Made by a program: the position numbers and the translations under genes. The notes under the pieces were generated by a model that made no database searches, was not told where the DNA came from, and was given only the letters and a program-made list of their open reading frames with translations. From Pseudonocardiales bacterium (GTDB lineage Bacteria > Actinomycetota > Actinomycetes > Mycobacteriales > Pseudonocardiaceae), in contig JAHEXI010000006.1 of assembly GCA_023252195.1 (NCBI GenBank), positions 186,001 through 250,000 on the forward strand: a stretch of 64,000 nucleotides of DNA, read 5' to 3'. This document shows positions 54,498 through 64,000 of the stretch, piece by piece. Numbering within the stretch: position 1 is the first letter of the stretch; each line of letters begins with the position of its first letter.

Positions 54498-56057
54498 GTG
54501 ATCCCGGCCGCCACGGCCCCCTACCAATCCGCTACAGCAACCGGAGACGACGGCGTCGCGCCTGCTCTCCCCCCGAGCGCGCTGGCCGGCAGCAGGGAGG
54601 GTCTGAACGAGCTCATCACCCTAGTGGCCCGCACCATGCGCGACGCGCTCGCCGAGACACGCGCGGCCGGTCCGCTACCGCCCGGCGCTCCGCATGAGGT
54701 TCTCGCCGCCACCCGCGCCCTACTTGGGCCGGCCGCACTGCCCGAGTACGGCTGCGGCCCCGACACTGCACTGCAGCGCCTGGCTACGGCGCTGACCAGG
54801 CACGGGTTGGACTTGTCCCACCCGCACGCCGCCGCACATCTGCAACCCCCGCCGTTGACCGTGGCGGTGGCCGCCGACGCCCTGGCCACCGCTGGCAACT
54901 CCTCTCTGGACACCTATGACTCCGGACCCGCCACCCTCGCCGTCGAGGGCTGGGTGGTCGAGGTGCTCACCCGGATGACGGGTTGGGGCCCCGACGCCAG
55001 CGGGGTGTTCACTCCAGGCGGATCGATGTCCAACCTGCTGGCGCTGCTGCTGGCCAGGGAGTACGCCGCCGCTCAGTGCGGAGTCAACACCCGCCGCGAC
55101 GGCGTCGCCGGACTGTCACGACCGGTGGTGTTGGCCAGCGAGGTGGCACATTTCTCGGTGCAGCGGGCCTGCGCCGCACTCGGCCTAGGAGAAACCGCGG
55201 TACACCCGGTCGCAGTCGACCACCGCTACCGGATGCGCCCGGACGCCTTGGCCGCACAGCTGACGCAACTCACGAAGCTGGGCGCTACCGTCACTCCGGT
55301 AGCGGTGGTGGCCACCGCCGGCACCACGGACTTCGGTTCCATCGACCCGCTACCCGAGATTGCCGCATTGGCCGCCGAACACCGAGTGTGGCTGCACGTC
55401 GACGCGGCATACGGGTTCGGTGCGCTGTTCTCCGATCGGATGGCTCCGCTGCTGACGGGGCTGTCCGCCGCCGACTCGGTCACCCTGGACCTGCACAAAA
55501 TCGGTTGGCAGCCTGCCTCCGCTAGTGCGGTACTCCTGCGCGATGCCGCCCGATTCACCTCGCTGAACCGCCAGGTCGCCTACCTCAACCCGGTCGACGA
55601 CGCGCTGGCCGGCTACGACGGGTTACTGGGGCGCAGCCTGCAGACGACGCGCCGGCCGGACACAGTCAAGATCGCCGCCACGATTTTGGCGCACGGTCGC
55701 GTCGGGCTGGGTGCGATGATCGACGTTTGTCACGACCTCGCCCGATACGCGCAGCGGCGAATCGACATCGAACCCGCGTTGGAGCTGGTGTCCCCCGCGC
55801 AGCTCAGCACCGTGGTGTTCCGGTACCGCGGATCGCGAGCCGGCGGCGACAGCGCGCTGAATTCCGCGCTGCGGCGACGGCTGCTGCGCAGCGGACGCGC
55901 CCTGGTCGGTCGTACTGAGGTACGGCTGGATGGACCCACCGCGCCGGCGTCGGTATGTCTCAAGCTCACCCTGCTCAACCCGACGGCCCACCAGCATGAC
56001 ATCGACACGCTGCTCGACGCGGTGCTTGCCGCGGGCCGCGACGAGGACGAGTCATGA
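54498..56057 (+). CDS. PLP-dependent group II decarboxylase of a siderophore-type pair
   Basis: The 519-residue type I-fold PLP enzyme resembles L-2,4-diaminobutyrate or lysine decarboxylases. The pyridoxal lysine lies in LDLHKIGWQPASASAV, cofactor-binding HVDAAYGFGALFS and VVATAGTTDFGSIDPL are clear, and an active-site loop GVFTPGGSMSNLLALLLARE is present. The GTG start follows GGAGG. Its stop overlaps the start of the IucA/IucC gene. By analogy with desferrioxamine synthesis (DesA) it would provide a diamine (such as cadaverine or 1,3-diaminopropane) for the siderophore synthetase. The amino-acid substrate cannot be told from sequence. Confidence 0.85.
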   Translation: MIPAATAPYQSATATGDDGVAPALPPSALAGSREGLNELITLVARTMRDALAETRAAGPLPPGAPHEVLAATRALLGPAALPEYGCGPDTALQRLATALTRHGLDLSHPHAAAHLQPPPLTVAVAADALATAGNSSLDTYDSGPATLAVEGWVVEVLTRMTGWGPDASGVFTPGGSMSNLLALLLAREYAAAQCGVNTRRDGVAGLSRPVVLASEVAHFSVQRACAALGLGETAVHPVAVDHRYRMRPDALAAQLTQLTKLGATVTPVAVVATAGTTDFGSIDPLPEIAALAAEHRVWLHVDAAYGFGALFSDRMAPLLTGLSAADSVTLDLHKIGWQPASASAVLLRDAARFTSLNRQVAYLNPVDDALAGYDGLLGRSLQTTRRPDTVKIAATILAHGRVGLGAMIDVCHDLARYAQRRIDIEPALELVSPAQLSTVVFRYRGSRAGGDSALNSALRRRLLRSGRALVGRTEVRLDGPTAPASVCLKLTLLNPTAHQHDIDTLLDAVLAAGRDEDES

Positions 56058-57856
56058 CCGGAACCACCGACCGCGCCGCGGGTGCTGACCCGCTGCATTC
56101 CGGCTCGGCCCGATCCGCCGCCGAGCACGCCCATCTGGAGGCGCTGCTGCGCTGCTGGACCCGGGAGACCGGTATGCCGGTGCGTCCGGGCCCGCTACAG
56201 GTCGCGCTGCCGGCCACCGGGCTGACTCTGGTCACCCACGTGCGGTACGCCTCGATCACCGGATGGCACCGGTTCGGCCCGGTGCGGCTGCAGCGCAGCG
56301 ACGGCGCCGACGCCGGTCCGGCGGACCCGGTGCTCGCCATCGCACTGGTCGCCACGGAGGCCATCGCCCGTGGCGGGGTACTACCCGGCGGCATCCCGCC
56401 CGGCGAGCTGGCTGACCTGGTCGAGCGGACCGCCGACTCGGTGCGCCGAGTTGCGGCATTCTTATCCGGGCCCGCCTCCGGCCCAGACCGATCCGGGCCC
56501 GGGGTCGACCCGCGCCCATTCAATGATCCCTGCCGCGGTGCTTTCTTGGACGCCGAGCAGGCGCTACTGCTGGGTCACCTGCACCATCCCGCTCCCAAGA
56601 ACCGGGACGGGATCACCTCCGCCGAGGCCGCCGCCTGGTCGCCGGAGCTGCGCGCCTCGTTCCGGCTGCACTGGTTCGCCGCCGATCCGGCTGTCGTGTC
56701 GCAGGACGCGGTGACCCACTCTCCCGCTCTGCGCGGCCGGGACACCGCCGCGTTGTTCGCCGACCTCGCCGAGTTCGCGGATGCCGATGGACGGATCCTG
56801 GTGCCCGCCCATCCGTGGCAAGCCCGGGATGCCCTGCAACGGCCCAGGATCGCTGGCTTGGTCGAAGCCGGCCTGCTGGAACCACTGGGAGAACGCGGAG
56901 CGCCCTGGCATCCCACCTCCTCGGTGCGAACCGTCTACCGGCCCGGCACGGAGGTGATGCTGAAGTTGTCTTTGGGGCTGCGGATCACCAACTCCCGGCG
57001 CGAGTTGACCCGCAAGGAGCTGCGCCGCGGTGTAGAAATCCACCGCTTGCTGGACCTCGGCTATCTGGCGGCCACCACCGCCGCACACCCGTCCTTCTCG
57101 ATCGTGCGAGACCCCGGCTGGCTCGCCGTGGACGAGCCGCACCGCCCCGGTGGTCCGAAGCTCAACGGCCTCGACGTCGTCGTCCGCGAGGTGCCCGGAC
57201 AGATCTCTGAGCTGCGCGCCCTGGTGGGTCTCGTCGCTCCCCGACCGCAACAGGGCTTGTCTCGGCTGGGCGAACAGGTGACTACCGGCGGCCTGGACCC
57301 GACGGCCTGGGTCGCCGCCTATACCGATCTCGTGCTGGTGCCGATGCTGCACCTCTACGCGGCCACCGGGATCGGTCTGGAAGCCCACCAGCAGAACACC
57401 CTGGTACGCATCGCCCCGGACGGGCAGGTGGTTGGTGGCGCGTTCCGGGACAACGAGGGCTACTACTTGGCTGCGTCGCGGCTACCGCAGCTGCTGCGGG
57501 CGCTCGACACCACGGATTCCGCGTTGATGGTGGTCGACGACCGGATTGTCGAGGACCGGATGTCCTACTACCTGCTGCGCAACCAGATCATGGCCGTCAT
57601 CGGCTGCCTCGCGGTGGACGGCTTGGCCGCGGAGCCCGAGCTGCTAGACACCCTCACCGGCCGGCTACATGCGGCACTGCCCGCGCTCGCGGCGGCCGGA
57701 CCGGATGGGGACCGGTTGGCCCGCCGATGGCTGACCGAACCCACCCTGCCGTGTAAAGCCAACCTGTTCACCCGCCTCCACGGCATCGACGAGGTCCGGG
57801 CCCCCCTAGACGCCCAATCGGTCTACCTCGACGTCCCCAACCCCTTAGCACCCTGA
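56054..57856 (+). CDS. IucA/IucC family NRPS-independent siderophore synthetase
   Basis: This is a 600-residue ATP-dependent carboxylate-amine ligase that joins a carboxylic acid (citrate, succinyl hydroxamate or similar) to an amine or hydroxylamine. Signatures: LLGHLHHPAPKNRDGITSAE (the family HP-x-K-R-G region), ILVPAHPWQARDAL, SSVRTVYRP and KLSLGLRITNSRRELTRKEL. The C-terminal FhuF-like/kinase-like part has EAHQQNTLVRI and FRDNEGYYLA. The overlap with the decarboxylase indicates joint function. The monooxygenase and acyltransferase (DesB, DesC type) expected for hydroxamates, and a transporter, are not nearby. Confidence 0.9.
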   Translation: MTGTTDRAAGADPLHSGSARSAAEHAHLEALLRCWTRETGMPVRPGPLQVALPATGLTLVTHVRYASITGWHRFGPVRLQRSDGADAGPADPVLAIALVATEAIARGGVLPGGIPPGELADLVERTADSVRRVAAFLSGPASGPDRSGPGVDPRPFNDPCRGAFLDAEQALLLGHLHHPAPKNRDGITSAEAAAWSPELRASFRLHWFAADPAVVSQDAVTHSPALRGRDTAALFADLAEFADADGRILVPAHPWQARDALQRPRIAGLVEAGLLEPLGERGAPWHPTSSVRTVYRPGTEVMLKLSLGLRITNSRRELTRKELRRGVEIHRLLDLGYLAATTAAHPSFSIVRDPGWLAVDEPHRPGGPKLNGLDVVVREVPGQISELRALVGLVAPRPQQGLSRLGEQVTTGGLDPTAWVAAYTDLVLVPMLHLYAATGIGLEAHQQNTLVRIAPDGQVVGGAFRDNEGYYLAASRLPQLLRALDTTDSALMVVDDRIVEDRMSYYLLRNQIMAVIGCLAVDGLAAEPELLDTLTGRLHAALPALAAAGPDGDRLARRWLTEPTLPCKANLFTRLHGIDEVRAPLDAQSVYLDVPNPLAP

Positions 57857-57860
57857 GCCC

Positions 57861-57924
57861 GCTATTCGGAGCCGAATAGCTGCATTTGCCTTGTGCAGAC
57901 CGCCATTCGGAGCCGAATGGCGGT
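57861..57924. repeat. Composite palindrome pair (ATTCGG-AG-CCGAAT family), copy B
   Basis: GCTATTCGG-AG-CCGAATAGC (57861-57880) is followed after 18 bases by a palindrome with 12-bp arms, ACCGCCATTCGG-AG-CCGAATGGCGGT (57899-57924). The layout and sequence match copy A at 17678-17740. It lies in the 73-base gap between convergent iucA/iucC-type and rarA genes, where it may act as a bidirectional terminator. Confidence 0.9.
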
Positions 57925-57929
57925 ATTGG

Positions 57930-59309
57930 TTAGCGGCTGCGGATGATTCGGCGGAGTCGGGTCATCCGCTCGGAGAGGGCGCGTTCGGCGCCGTGTTGGC
58001 GGGGTTCGTAGTAATTTCGTCCTACTAGGGCGTCGGGGGGGTACTGCTGGGCTAGCACGCCGTCGGGCGCGTCGTGGGGGTAGCGGTAGCCCTGCGCATG
58101 ACCAAGCCGGGCGGAGCCCGCGTAATGCCCGTCACGCAGGTGAGCGGGGACAGATCCGGTGGCACCGGCACGGACGTCGGCCAGGGCCGCGTCGATCCCG
58201 GTGATCACCGCATTGGATTTCGGTGCGGTAGCCAGATGCACGGTGGCCTGGGCAAGCGCTAGCCTGCCCTCGGGCATGCCGATGAACTGCACAGCGTGGG
58301 CGGCAGCCACCGCGGTCTGCAACGCCGTCGGGTCAGCCATCCCGATGTCCTCGCTGGCATGCACCACCAGCCGCCGAGCGATGAATCGCGGGTCCTCGCC
58401 CGCCTCCACCATCCGCGCCAGGTAGTGCAGCGCCGCGTCCACATCGGACCCGCGGATCGCCTTGATGAAAGCGCTGATCACGTCGTAGTGCTGGTCCCCA
58501 TCCCGGTCGTAGCGCACCGCCGCCCGGTCCACCACTGACTCCACGCACGCCAAGTCCACCTCGGAGCCGCCGGCTGAGGTCACCGCCTCGGCGGCGGTCT
58601 CCAGTGCGGTCAGCGCCCGCCGGGCGTCCCCGGCGGCCAGGCGCACCAGGTGGTCCTCGGCCGCGGAGGCGAGAGTGATCGACCCGTCGAGGCCTCGCGG
58701 ATCGGTCAGCGCACGCCGGATCAAGGTCTGCACGTCGTCGTCGGACAATGGGTGCAGCTGCAGCACCAGGGACCGCGACAGCAGCGGCGACACCACCGAG
58801 AAGAACGGGTTCTCAGTGGTCGCGGCGACCAGCAGGATGACCCGGTCCTCGACCGCTCCGAGCAGCGCGTCCTGTTGGGTGCGGGAGAAGCGGTGCACCT
58901 CGTCGATGAACAGCACAGTGACGTCGCCTCCGTCGCGTCCCAACCGGCGACGGGCGGCGTCGATCACGGCGCGGACTTCCTTGACCCCCGCCGACAACGC
59001 CGACATCGCCTCGAAGCGTCGCCCGGTCGCCTGCGAGACCAGCCTGGCCAGCGTTGTCTTCCCGGTTCCCGGTGGGCCATAGAGGATGACCGACGCTGCC
59101 GAGCCGCCTTCGACCAACCGGCGCAACGGACTGCCGGGCGCCAGTAGATGATCCTGCCCGACGACCTCCGCCAGCGTGGCCGGGCGCATCCGTACCGCTA
59201 GCGGCGCTGAGGCGGAAAGCCGCTGCTCGGCGCGCTCCTCAACCTGCCCAGCGAACAGCCCCTCGTCGAATAATGCCCCGTTATCTGCTACACCGCCGTC
59301 AGCTGGCAC
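57930..59309 (-). CDS. rarA: Replication-associated recombination protein A (MgsA/RarA)
   Basis: This AAA+ clamp-loader-like ATPase acts at stalled forks. The 459-residue protein has [18 protein letters not shown], Walker [18 protein letters not shown], Walker [21 protein letters not shown], the sensor [24 protein letters not shown] and the tetramerisation region GGYRYPHD-like [13 protein letters not shown]. The reading frame continues upstream through the DUF389 gene. The GTG at 59309 is used as the first in-frame start after that gene ends (59351). No clear ribosome binding site, so the start is uncertain. Confidence 0.93.
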   Translation of the reverse strand: MPADGGVADNGALFDEGLFAGQVEERAEQRLSASAPLAVRMRPATLAEVVGQDHLLAPGSPLRRLVEGGSAASVILYGPPGTGKTTLARLVSQATGRRFEAMSALSAGVKEVRAVIDAARRRLGRDGGDVTVLFIDEVHRFSRTQQDALLGAVEDRVILLVAATTENPFFSVVSPLLSRSLVLQLHPLSDDDVQTLIRRALTDPRGLDGSITLASAAEDHLVRLAAGDARRALTALETAAEAVTSAGGSEVDLACVESVVDRAAVRYDRDGDQHYDVISAFIKAIRGSDVDAALHYLARMVEAGEDPRFIARRLVVHASEDIGMADPTALQTAVAAAHAVQFIGMPEGRLALAQATVHLATAPKSNAVITGIDAALADVRAGATGSVPAHLRDGHYAGSARLGHAQGYRYPHDAPDGVLAQQYPPDALVGRNYYEPRQHGAERALSERMTRLRRIIRSR

Positions 59310-59350
59310 ACCGCGACGGTACCGCTGCGGGCCGTCGCGATCACCGTGGT

Positions 59351-60289
59351 TCAGCCCTCGGTCAGCGGACGACCGAGGTTGCGGTCTTCTCGACGGGTGC
59401 GCAGCAGCAGCACCAAAACTCCGGCGAACGCAATACCACCCAGATTCACCAGCAGCTGCACGGTCGACTCCACGGCCGTCCGCCACGCGCCGGTAGTAAC
59501 CGCGAGCGCCGCGAACGCCGCCGCCGGCACCGTCGTCACCGAGATGAAAACTCCGATTAGCGCCGCCGATTTCGCCGAGGTGAGACTGATCATCCCGGCG
59601 GCGCCGGCGAGCATCGCCAGGATCAGTGAGAAGGGCCCGACCTGGTAGATGAAGTCCACATGCTTGAGTGAACCGACAACTCCCAGGTCGATCAGCCCGA
59701 TCCACTCGCTGAGCAGTGCGCCGGCTGCGGCGATCAACATCGCCATCGGGAAGCCGACGCCCAACGCCAGCGCCGCCCTGCGCAGTAGATCCCCGCGTCG
59801 CAGTACCAGCCCGACCGCCAGCGCCGCAAGCGGCGCGAACTCCGGACCGACGACCATCGCACCCACCACTGTTATCGGGGAGTCGGTGACCACTCCCACC
59901 ACCGCGATCAGGCAAGCCAAGGCGAGGAACGCCATGAAGGTAAAGGTCAGCCGCGAATCGTTCCCGGTCCGCGCGATGAGCTCCTCCCAGACCACCGCGT
60001 CCGCGGGCTCCCCCGGCGCGGCCAGCGCCGCGGCATCCGCCGCGTCTGAGAGCACCGTGTCCAGCGGTTGGAGAGTGATCCCGCCGAGGTGGTCGATACC
60101 GAGTTCACATAGATCGGCCAGCAGCCCGTCGACGGCCTCCCGGACCACGTCAGCCTGCACCAGATCACCGGGTGGATCGACTGCGACGCCGCGCGCGATG
60201 GTGAGGTGGACCGCGCCAGGTTGGTTGCGCAGCTTGTCGAGCACTGCGTCCGTCACCTCCGCCGGGCACATGACGCGCAGGTGCAGCAC
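59351..60289 (-). CDS. DUF389 membrane protein
   Basis: The 312-residue protein has an N-terminal soluble domain ([30 protein letters not shown]-like alpha/beta pattern) and about six transmembrane helices in the DUF389 region ([45 protein letters not shown]-like [19 protein letters not shown]). Function unknown. It starts only 3 bases beyond the aspS stop, so it is cotranscribed. Confidence 0.88.
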   Translation of the reverse strand: MLHLRVMCPAEVTDAVLDKLRNQPGAVHLTIARGVAVDPPGDLVQADVVREAVDGLLADLCELGIDHLGGITLQPLDTVLSDAADAAALAAPGEPADAVVWEELIARTGNDSRLTFTFMAFLALACLIAVVGVVTDSPITVVGAMVVGPEFAPLAALAVGLVLRRGDLLRRAALALGVGFPMAMLIAAAGALLSEWIGLIDLGVVGSLKHVDFIYQVGPFSLILAMLAGAAGMISLTSAKSAALIGVFISVTTVPAAAFAALAVTTGAWRTAVESTVQLLVNLGGIAFAGVLVLLLRTRREDRNLGRPLTEG

Positions 60290-60292
60290 CCG

Positions 60293-62062
60293 CTATCCCT
60301 TCGCGGCGGGCTTCGCGTCCACCCCGGCCTCGATACGCTGTTCGCGGGTGATCGGGGCTGGCGCTCCGGTGAGCGGGTCGAAACCGCCACCGGACTTGGG
60401 GAATGCGATGACCTCGCGCAACGAGTCTGCACCTGCGAGCAGCATGCAGATCCGGTCCCAGCCGAAAGCAATCCCGCCGTGCGGCGGCGGCCCGTAGCGA
60501 AATGCCTCGAGTAGGAAGCCGAATTTGTCCCGCGCCTCGTCGGCGGTGATTCCGAGCACCTGAAAAACTCGTTGTTGAACGTCAGCCTGATGGATACGGA
60601 TCGAGCCCCCGCCGATCTCGTTGCCATTGCAGACGATGTCGTAGGCGTAGGCCAGCGCGGCGCCCGGGTCCTGCTCGAAACGGCCACTCCACTCCGGGGT
60701 GGGCGCGGTGAACGGATGATGAACCGCAGTCCAGCTGCTGTGCCCCATTGCCACATCGCCGCTGCGCTCAACGGGTTCGAACATGGGTGCGTCGACTACC
60801 CACACGAAGGACCAGGCCGACTCGTCAATCAGGCCGCAGCGCCGGCCGATCTCCACCCGGGCGGCACCCAGTAGGGCACGCGCATCACGTGCGTCACCGG
60901 CAGCGAAAAACACACAGTCGCCGGGGTTGGCGCCGACGGCCTTCGCCAGGCCGTCGCGCTCGTGCTCGGCGAGGTTGCGGGCCACCGGCCCGGACAGCTC
61001 GCCGTCCGCGCTGATCAGCACATAGGCCAGTCCCTTGGAACCTCGCTGCTTGGCCCACTCCTGCCACGCGTCGAGCTGCCGCCGCGGCTGGCTTGCTCCG
61101 CCGGGCATGACCACGGCCCCCACATAGGGCGCCTGGAACACCCGAAACGGGGTGTCGACAAAGTAGCTAGTGAGCTCGGTGAGCTCGAGCTCACAGCGCA
61201 GGTCCGGCTTGTCGGTGCCGTAGCGGGCCATGGCGTCGAGGTAGCTCAGCCGGCTGATCGGCAGCTCGATGTGCTGCCCGGCCAGCTCCGCCCACAGCGC
61301 GGCGATCACTTTTTCACCAAGCGCGATCACGTCATCCTGCTCGATGAAGCTCATCTCGATGTCGAGCTGGGTGAACTCGGGCTGCCGGTCGGCGCGGAAG
61401 TCCTCATCCCGGTAGCAACGGGCGAGCTGGTAGTACCGCTCCATGCCCGCGACCATGAGTAGCTGCTTGAACAGCTGCGGTGACTGCGGCAGTGCATACC
61501 AGCAGCCTGGCTGTAGCCGCGCCGGCACCAGGAAGTCCCGGGCCCCTTCCGGGGTGGACCGGGTCAGGGTCGGGGTTTCCACCTCGACGAAGCGCTCCTC
61601 ATGCAGCACTGTGCGGGCGATCCGGTTGGCCTCGCTACGCAGTCGCATCGCGGCAGCGGGGCTGGGCCGGCGCAGATCGAGGTAGCGGTGCCGCAGCCGG
61701 ATCTCTTCGCCGACCTCAAGGTGCTCGTCGAGCGGGAACGGCAGCGGTGCTGACTCGCTGAGCACCGTCAGCTCCTCGGCGGTGACCTCGATGCTCCCAG
61801 TGGGAATGTCCGGGTTCGCATTGCCCTCGGGACGGATCGCCACGGTGCCAGTGACCTGCAGGCAGAACTCGGCGCGTAGCCGGTGCGCCCGCTGCGCCAT
61901 GTCGCCCTCCCGGAAGACCACCTGGGTCACCCCGGAGGCGTCTCGCAGGTCGATGAAGATCACGCCCCCGTGGTCGCGGCGCCGGGCAACCCACCCGGCG
62001 AGGGTGACGGTGTTCCCTGCATGCTCGGCGCGCAGCGTGCCGGCAGGGTGGGTGCGCATCAC
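60293..62062 (-). CDS. aspS: Aspartyl-tRNA synthetase, bacterial type
   Basis: The 589-residue class II synthetase charges tRNA-Asp. It has the OB anticodon domain ([20 protein letters not shown]), class II motif 1 region [40 protein letters not shown], motif 2 [19 protein letters not shown], the GAD insertion, and motif 3 [16 protein letters not shown]. The start is GTGATG at 62062-62057, either codon. The length with a GAD domain marks the bacterial type. Confidence 0.97.
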   Translation of the reverse strand: MMRTHPAGTLRAEHAGNTVTLAGWVARRRDHGGVIFIDLRDASGVTQVVFREGDMAQRAHRLRAEFCLQVTGTVAIRPEGNANPDIPTGSIEVTAEELTVLSESAPLPFPLDEHLEVGEEIRLRHRYLDLRRPSPAAAMRLRSEANRIARTVLHEERFVEVETPTLTRSTPEGARDFLVPARLQPGCWYALPQSPQLFKQLLMVAGMERYYQLARCYRDEDFRADRQPEFTQLDIEMSFIEQDDVIALGEKVIAALWAELAGQHIELPISRLSYLDAMARYGTDKPDLRCELELTELTSYFVDTPFRVFQAPYVGAVVMPGGASQPRRQLDAWQEWAKQRGSKGLAYVLISADGELSGPVARNLAEHERDGLAKAVGANPGDCVFFAAGDARDARALLGAARVEIGRRCGLIDESAWSFVWVVDAPMFEPVERSGDVAMGHSSWTAVHHPFTAPTPEWSGRFEQDPGAALAYAYDIVCNGNEIGGGSIRIHQADVQQRVFQVLGITADEARDKFGFLLEAFRYGPPPHGGIAFGWDRICMLLAGADSLREVIAFPKSGGGFDPLTGAPAPITREQRIEAGVDAKPAAKG

Positions 62063-62151
62063 GGGAACTCGCTCCTAGATCTCTCCAACGGCAAACCGGA
62101 CCCTGCAGAGGCTAGCCGCGCCGGGAGCGCTGCCGCCGTCGGCGTCCCTGG

Positions 62152-63195
62152 TCATAGCAGCCTGAGCTGCTCCGCCTTCGGATTCGTCGTGGTTGACGTG
62201 CTGGAGACCGTGGGCCGGACCGGGGCTCTGCGAGCCCCGCCCGGCGCCACGGATCCGACGCCGTAGCGCCGAGCCAGCGCGTTTACCCGGGCGGAGATGC
62301 TCTGCCGATATGTCTTGGGGGCGTAGGCGCCTGCGCGGTAAAGCTCTCGGTAGCGGGACACCAGTTCGGGGTGCTCGCGCTCCAGCCAGGCGAGGTACCA
62401 CTCCCGCGCTCCGGGTCGCAGGTGGAGCACGAGTGGGGTGATGCTGCGGGCGCCGGCTTCCGCGATCGCGCACACGGTCGCCTCAAGTTGGCTGACCGAG
62501 TCGGTGAGGTACGGGAGTACAGGTGCCATCAGCACACCGCATCCGATGCCCGCATCGGTGAGCGTGCGACACACGCGCAGCCGGGCACGCGGAGCGGGCG
62601 CGCCGGGCTCGACTCGCCGCCAGAGCGCCCCGTCGACGAATCCCACTGAGACGTTGACCGCGACGTCAGTGACCTTCGCGGCTTCGCGAAGCAGGTGCAG
62701 GTCGCGCAACACCAGGGTGCCCTTGGTGACGATCGAGAACGGATTCCGGGCATCGCGGAGAGCCTCGAGGATGCCGGGCATCAGCCGGTAACGCCCCTCG
62801 ACCCGCTGGTAGGGATCGACGTTGGTGCCCATCGCGATATGGCTGCCCGCCCAACGCGAGGACATGAGCTGCCTACGCAACAGCTCCGGCGCGTTGACCT
62901 TCACCACGATCTTCGAGTCGAAGTCGATTCCAGCATCAAGATCGAGGTACTCATGAGTACGCCGCGCGAAGCAATAAACACAAGCATGGCTGCAGCCCCG
63001 ATACGGGTTGACGGTCCACTCGAACGGCATCCGGGATTGGCCAGGTACCTTATTGATGATCGACTGCGCCCGCACCTCGTAAAAGGTCATCCCGCGGAAC
63101 TCCGGGGCGTCAAAGGTACGCGAGATGACGTCATCCACCCCGAACAGCGCGTCCTGGGCGGACTCGTCCGAGAGCATCAGGTTGTCCCACCGCAT
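62152..63195 (-). CDS. Rv2578c-family radical SAM protein
   Basis: This is a 347-residue radical SAM protein of the actinobacterial Rv2578c group, related to spore photoproduct lyase-like SplB proteins. The iron-sulfur motif is PYRGCSHACVYCFARRTHEY (CxxxCxxC). Other conserved parts are MPFEWTVNPYRGC, IAMGTNVDPYQRVEGRYRL, TKGTLVLRDLHLL, VNVSVGFVD and LVLHLRPGAREWYLAWL. The ATG at 63195 (MRWDNLMLSDES) is favoured over 63219 as the family start. The substrate is unknown. Confidence 0.9.
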   Translation of the reverse strand: MRWDNLMLSDESAQDALFGVDDVISRTFDAPEFRGMTFYEVRAQSIINKVPGQSRMPFEWTVNPYRGCSHACVYCFARRTHEYLDLDAGIDFDSKIVVKVNAPELLRRQLMSSRWAGSHIAMGTNVDPYQRVEGRYRLMPGILEALRDARNPFSIVTKGTLVLRDLHLLREAAKVTDVAVNVSVGFVDGALWRRVEPGAPAPRARLRVCRTLTDAGIGCGVLMAPVLPYLTDSVSQLEATVCAIAEAGARSITPLVLHLRPGAREWYLAWLEREHPELVSRYRELYRAGAYAPKTYRQSISARVNALARRYGVGSVAPGGARRAPVRPTVSSTSTTTNPKAEQLRLL

Positions 63196-63271
63196 CGCCC
63201 CACTGTATCGAACACACATTCGATCCGCTAGGAACGTAGCGCGGTATCGACCAGAGAGGCACGCCTAGCTG

Positions 63272-64000
63272 ATGAGTGCACTGGACCATAGAACCGGCCG
63301 GCACCGTGACCGCGGCACCGTCGAGCCGGTCGGCACCGCCAGCGGGCATGGCCACGGACATGGGCACGGACCTGCGCCCCCGTCCTCCCGCCGAGTCAAG
63401 ATGTTGCTGGTCGCGGTGCTGGTCCCGGTCGCGCTAGCCACCCTGGTGGGGCTCTGGCTGACCTGGCCGGGTGCCCAGCCGCACAGCGGTGTCGACATCG
63501 GATTAGGGCAGCGGCCGGTGCAGGGCGACGTGCTCACCGAAACCTCCGCGCCCTGCACCACCGGCGGTGCAGACGTTGGTGGGACCGGGTCGGCGGGTCA
63601 AGACAAGAGGTGCATCTCGCTCGGTGTGCGGCTCACCGACGGCGACTCACCCGGTGTGCTGATCCAGCAGGTATTACCCGACGAACCGAGCACGCCGCGT
63701 TTCGCTGTCGGCGACCACGTGGTCCTCGGGTACACCGGTGGAAATCCCTCCGACGCCGCCTCCTACCAGATCCAGGATTTTCAGCGCGGCGCCTCGATGC
63801 TGTGGCTGGCTGCGCTGTTCGCCGCCGCAGTGTTGTTACTCGGCCGGTGGCGAGGCCTCGCCTCGCTGGTTGCGCTTGGCTTCAGCTTTCTGGTGTTGGT
63901 GACTTATCTGTTTCCCGCGATCCTGACCGGCGGCAACCCGGTGATCGTCGGTGTGCTGGCCGCGAGTGTGATCATGTTTGGGGTGCTGTATCTCACTCAT
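63272..64000 (+). CDS. YibE/F family membrane protein (3' end beyond window)
   Basis: The visible 243 codons begin MSALDHRTGRHRDRG and contain a His/Gly repeat (HGHGHGHG around residue 32), one transmembrane helix (LVAVLVPVALATLVGLWL), an extracytoplasmic domain with two cysteines (APCTTGG, DKRCISLG) and then YQIQDFQRGASMLWLAALFA with further membrane helices. This matches YibE/F proteins of unknown function. The His-rich segment could bind metal. It is divergent from the radical SAM gene. The C-terminal helices are outside the window. Confidence 0.85.
   Translation, partial: MSALDHRTGRHRDRGTVEPVGTASGHGHGHGHGPAPPSSRRVKMLLVAVLVPVALATLVGLWLTWPGAQPHSGVDIGLGQRPVQGDVLTETSAPCTTGGADVGGTGSAGQDKRCISLGVRLTDGDSPGVLIQQVLPDEPSTPRFAVGDHVVLGYTGGNPSDAASYQIQDFQRGASMLWLAALFAAAVLLLGRWRGLASLVALGFSFLVLVTYLFPAILTGGNPVIVGVLAASVIMFGVLYLTH

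Overview
The window is high-GC actinobacterial chromosome, most likely from the Pseudonocardiales/Pseudonocardiaceae. The evidence is the gene set and order: mihF-gmk-rpoZ-coaBC-priA-fmt-rsmB, bldD beside pyrR-pyrB-pyrC-carA-carB-pyrF, aroC/aroK/aroB/aroQ-pepP-efp-nusB, and aspS/rarA/DUF948/DUF6167/alaS/ruvX/mltG. GTG starts and four-base stop/start overlaps are common. Nearly all core genes lie on the minus strand; most plus-strand genes are accessory insertions.

Layout by region. 1-3.2 kb: riboflavin genes (ribBA, ribE) and rpe, with a decayed ADP-ribosylglycohydrolase remnant and a small SseB-like gene between ribBA and ribE. 3.2-6.3 kb: a ClpC-like AAA+ unfoldase without a Clp N-domain, divergent from a SAM methyltransferase. 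6.3-13.3 kb: rsmB, fmt, priA, coaBC, rpoZ, gmk, mihF. 13.4-21.7 kb: the pyrimidine operon pyrR-pyrB-pyrC-carA-carB-pyrF, with a good PyrR-binding hairpin beside the pyrR ribosome binding site. 22-31.3 kb: bldD, nusB, efp, pepP, aroQ, aroB, aroK, aroC. Between aroC and aroK sits a translationally coupled four-gene cassette: a 67-residue peptide, two helical proteins of unknown function and a cytoplasmic serine hydrolase.

31.4-48.3 kb is a nitrogen-scavenging island between aroC and the prepilin peptidase. It holds a guanidine-I (ykkC) riboswitch ahead of a guanidine-hydrolase-type ureohydrolase and an APC permease, a urease operon (ureA, a fused ureB-ureC, ureF, ureG, ureD) and a complete urea ABC transporter (urtABCDE). 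Together these would convert guanidine to urea and then to ammonia, and import external urea. Arrays of GnnAC half-sites at 11-bp spacing, resembling GlnR sites, lie upstream of both the guanidine unit and urtA. Embedded in the island are a small protein/DUF6879/HTH-DUF5753 trio, a T5orf172 (GIY-YIG-like) protein and a RelBE-type toxin-antitoxin pair.

48.4-64 kb returns to core synteny: prepilin peptidase, mltG, ruvX, alaS, DUF6167, DUF948, rarA, DUF389, aspS, an Rv2578c-type radical SAM protein and the start of a YibE/F protein. It is interrupted by a PLP decarboxylase plus IucA/IucC siderophore synthetase pair. Two genes usual at these positions in related genomes, ribD and aroE, are absent. 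Palindromic repeats sit at several gene junctions and in places contribute codons to core genes. No tRNA, rRNA, CRISPR array or insertion sequence was recognised.
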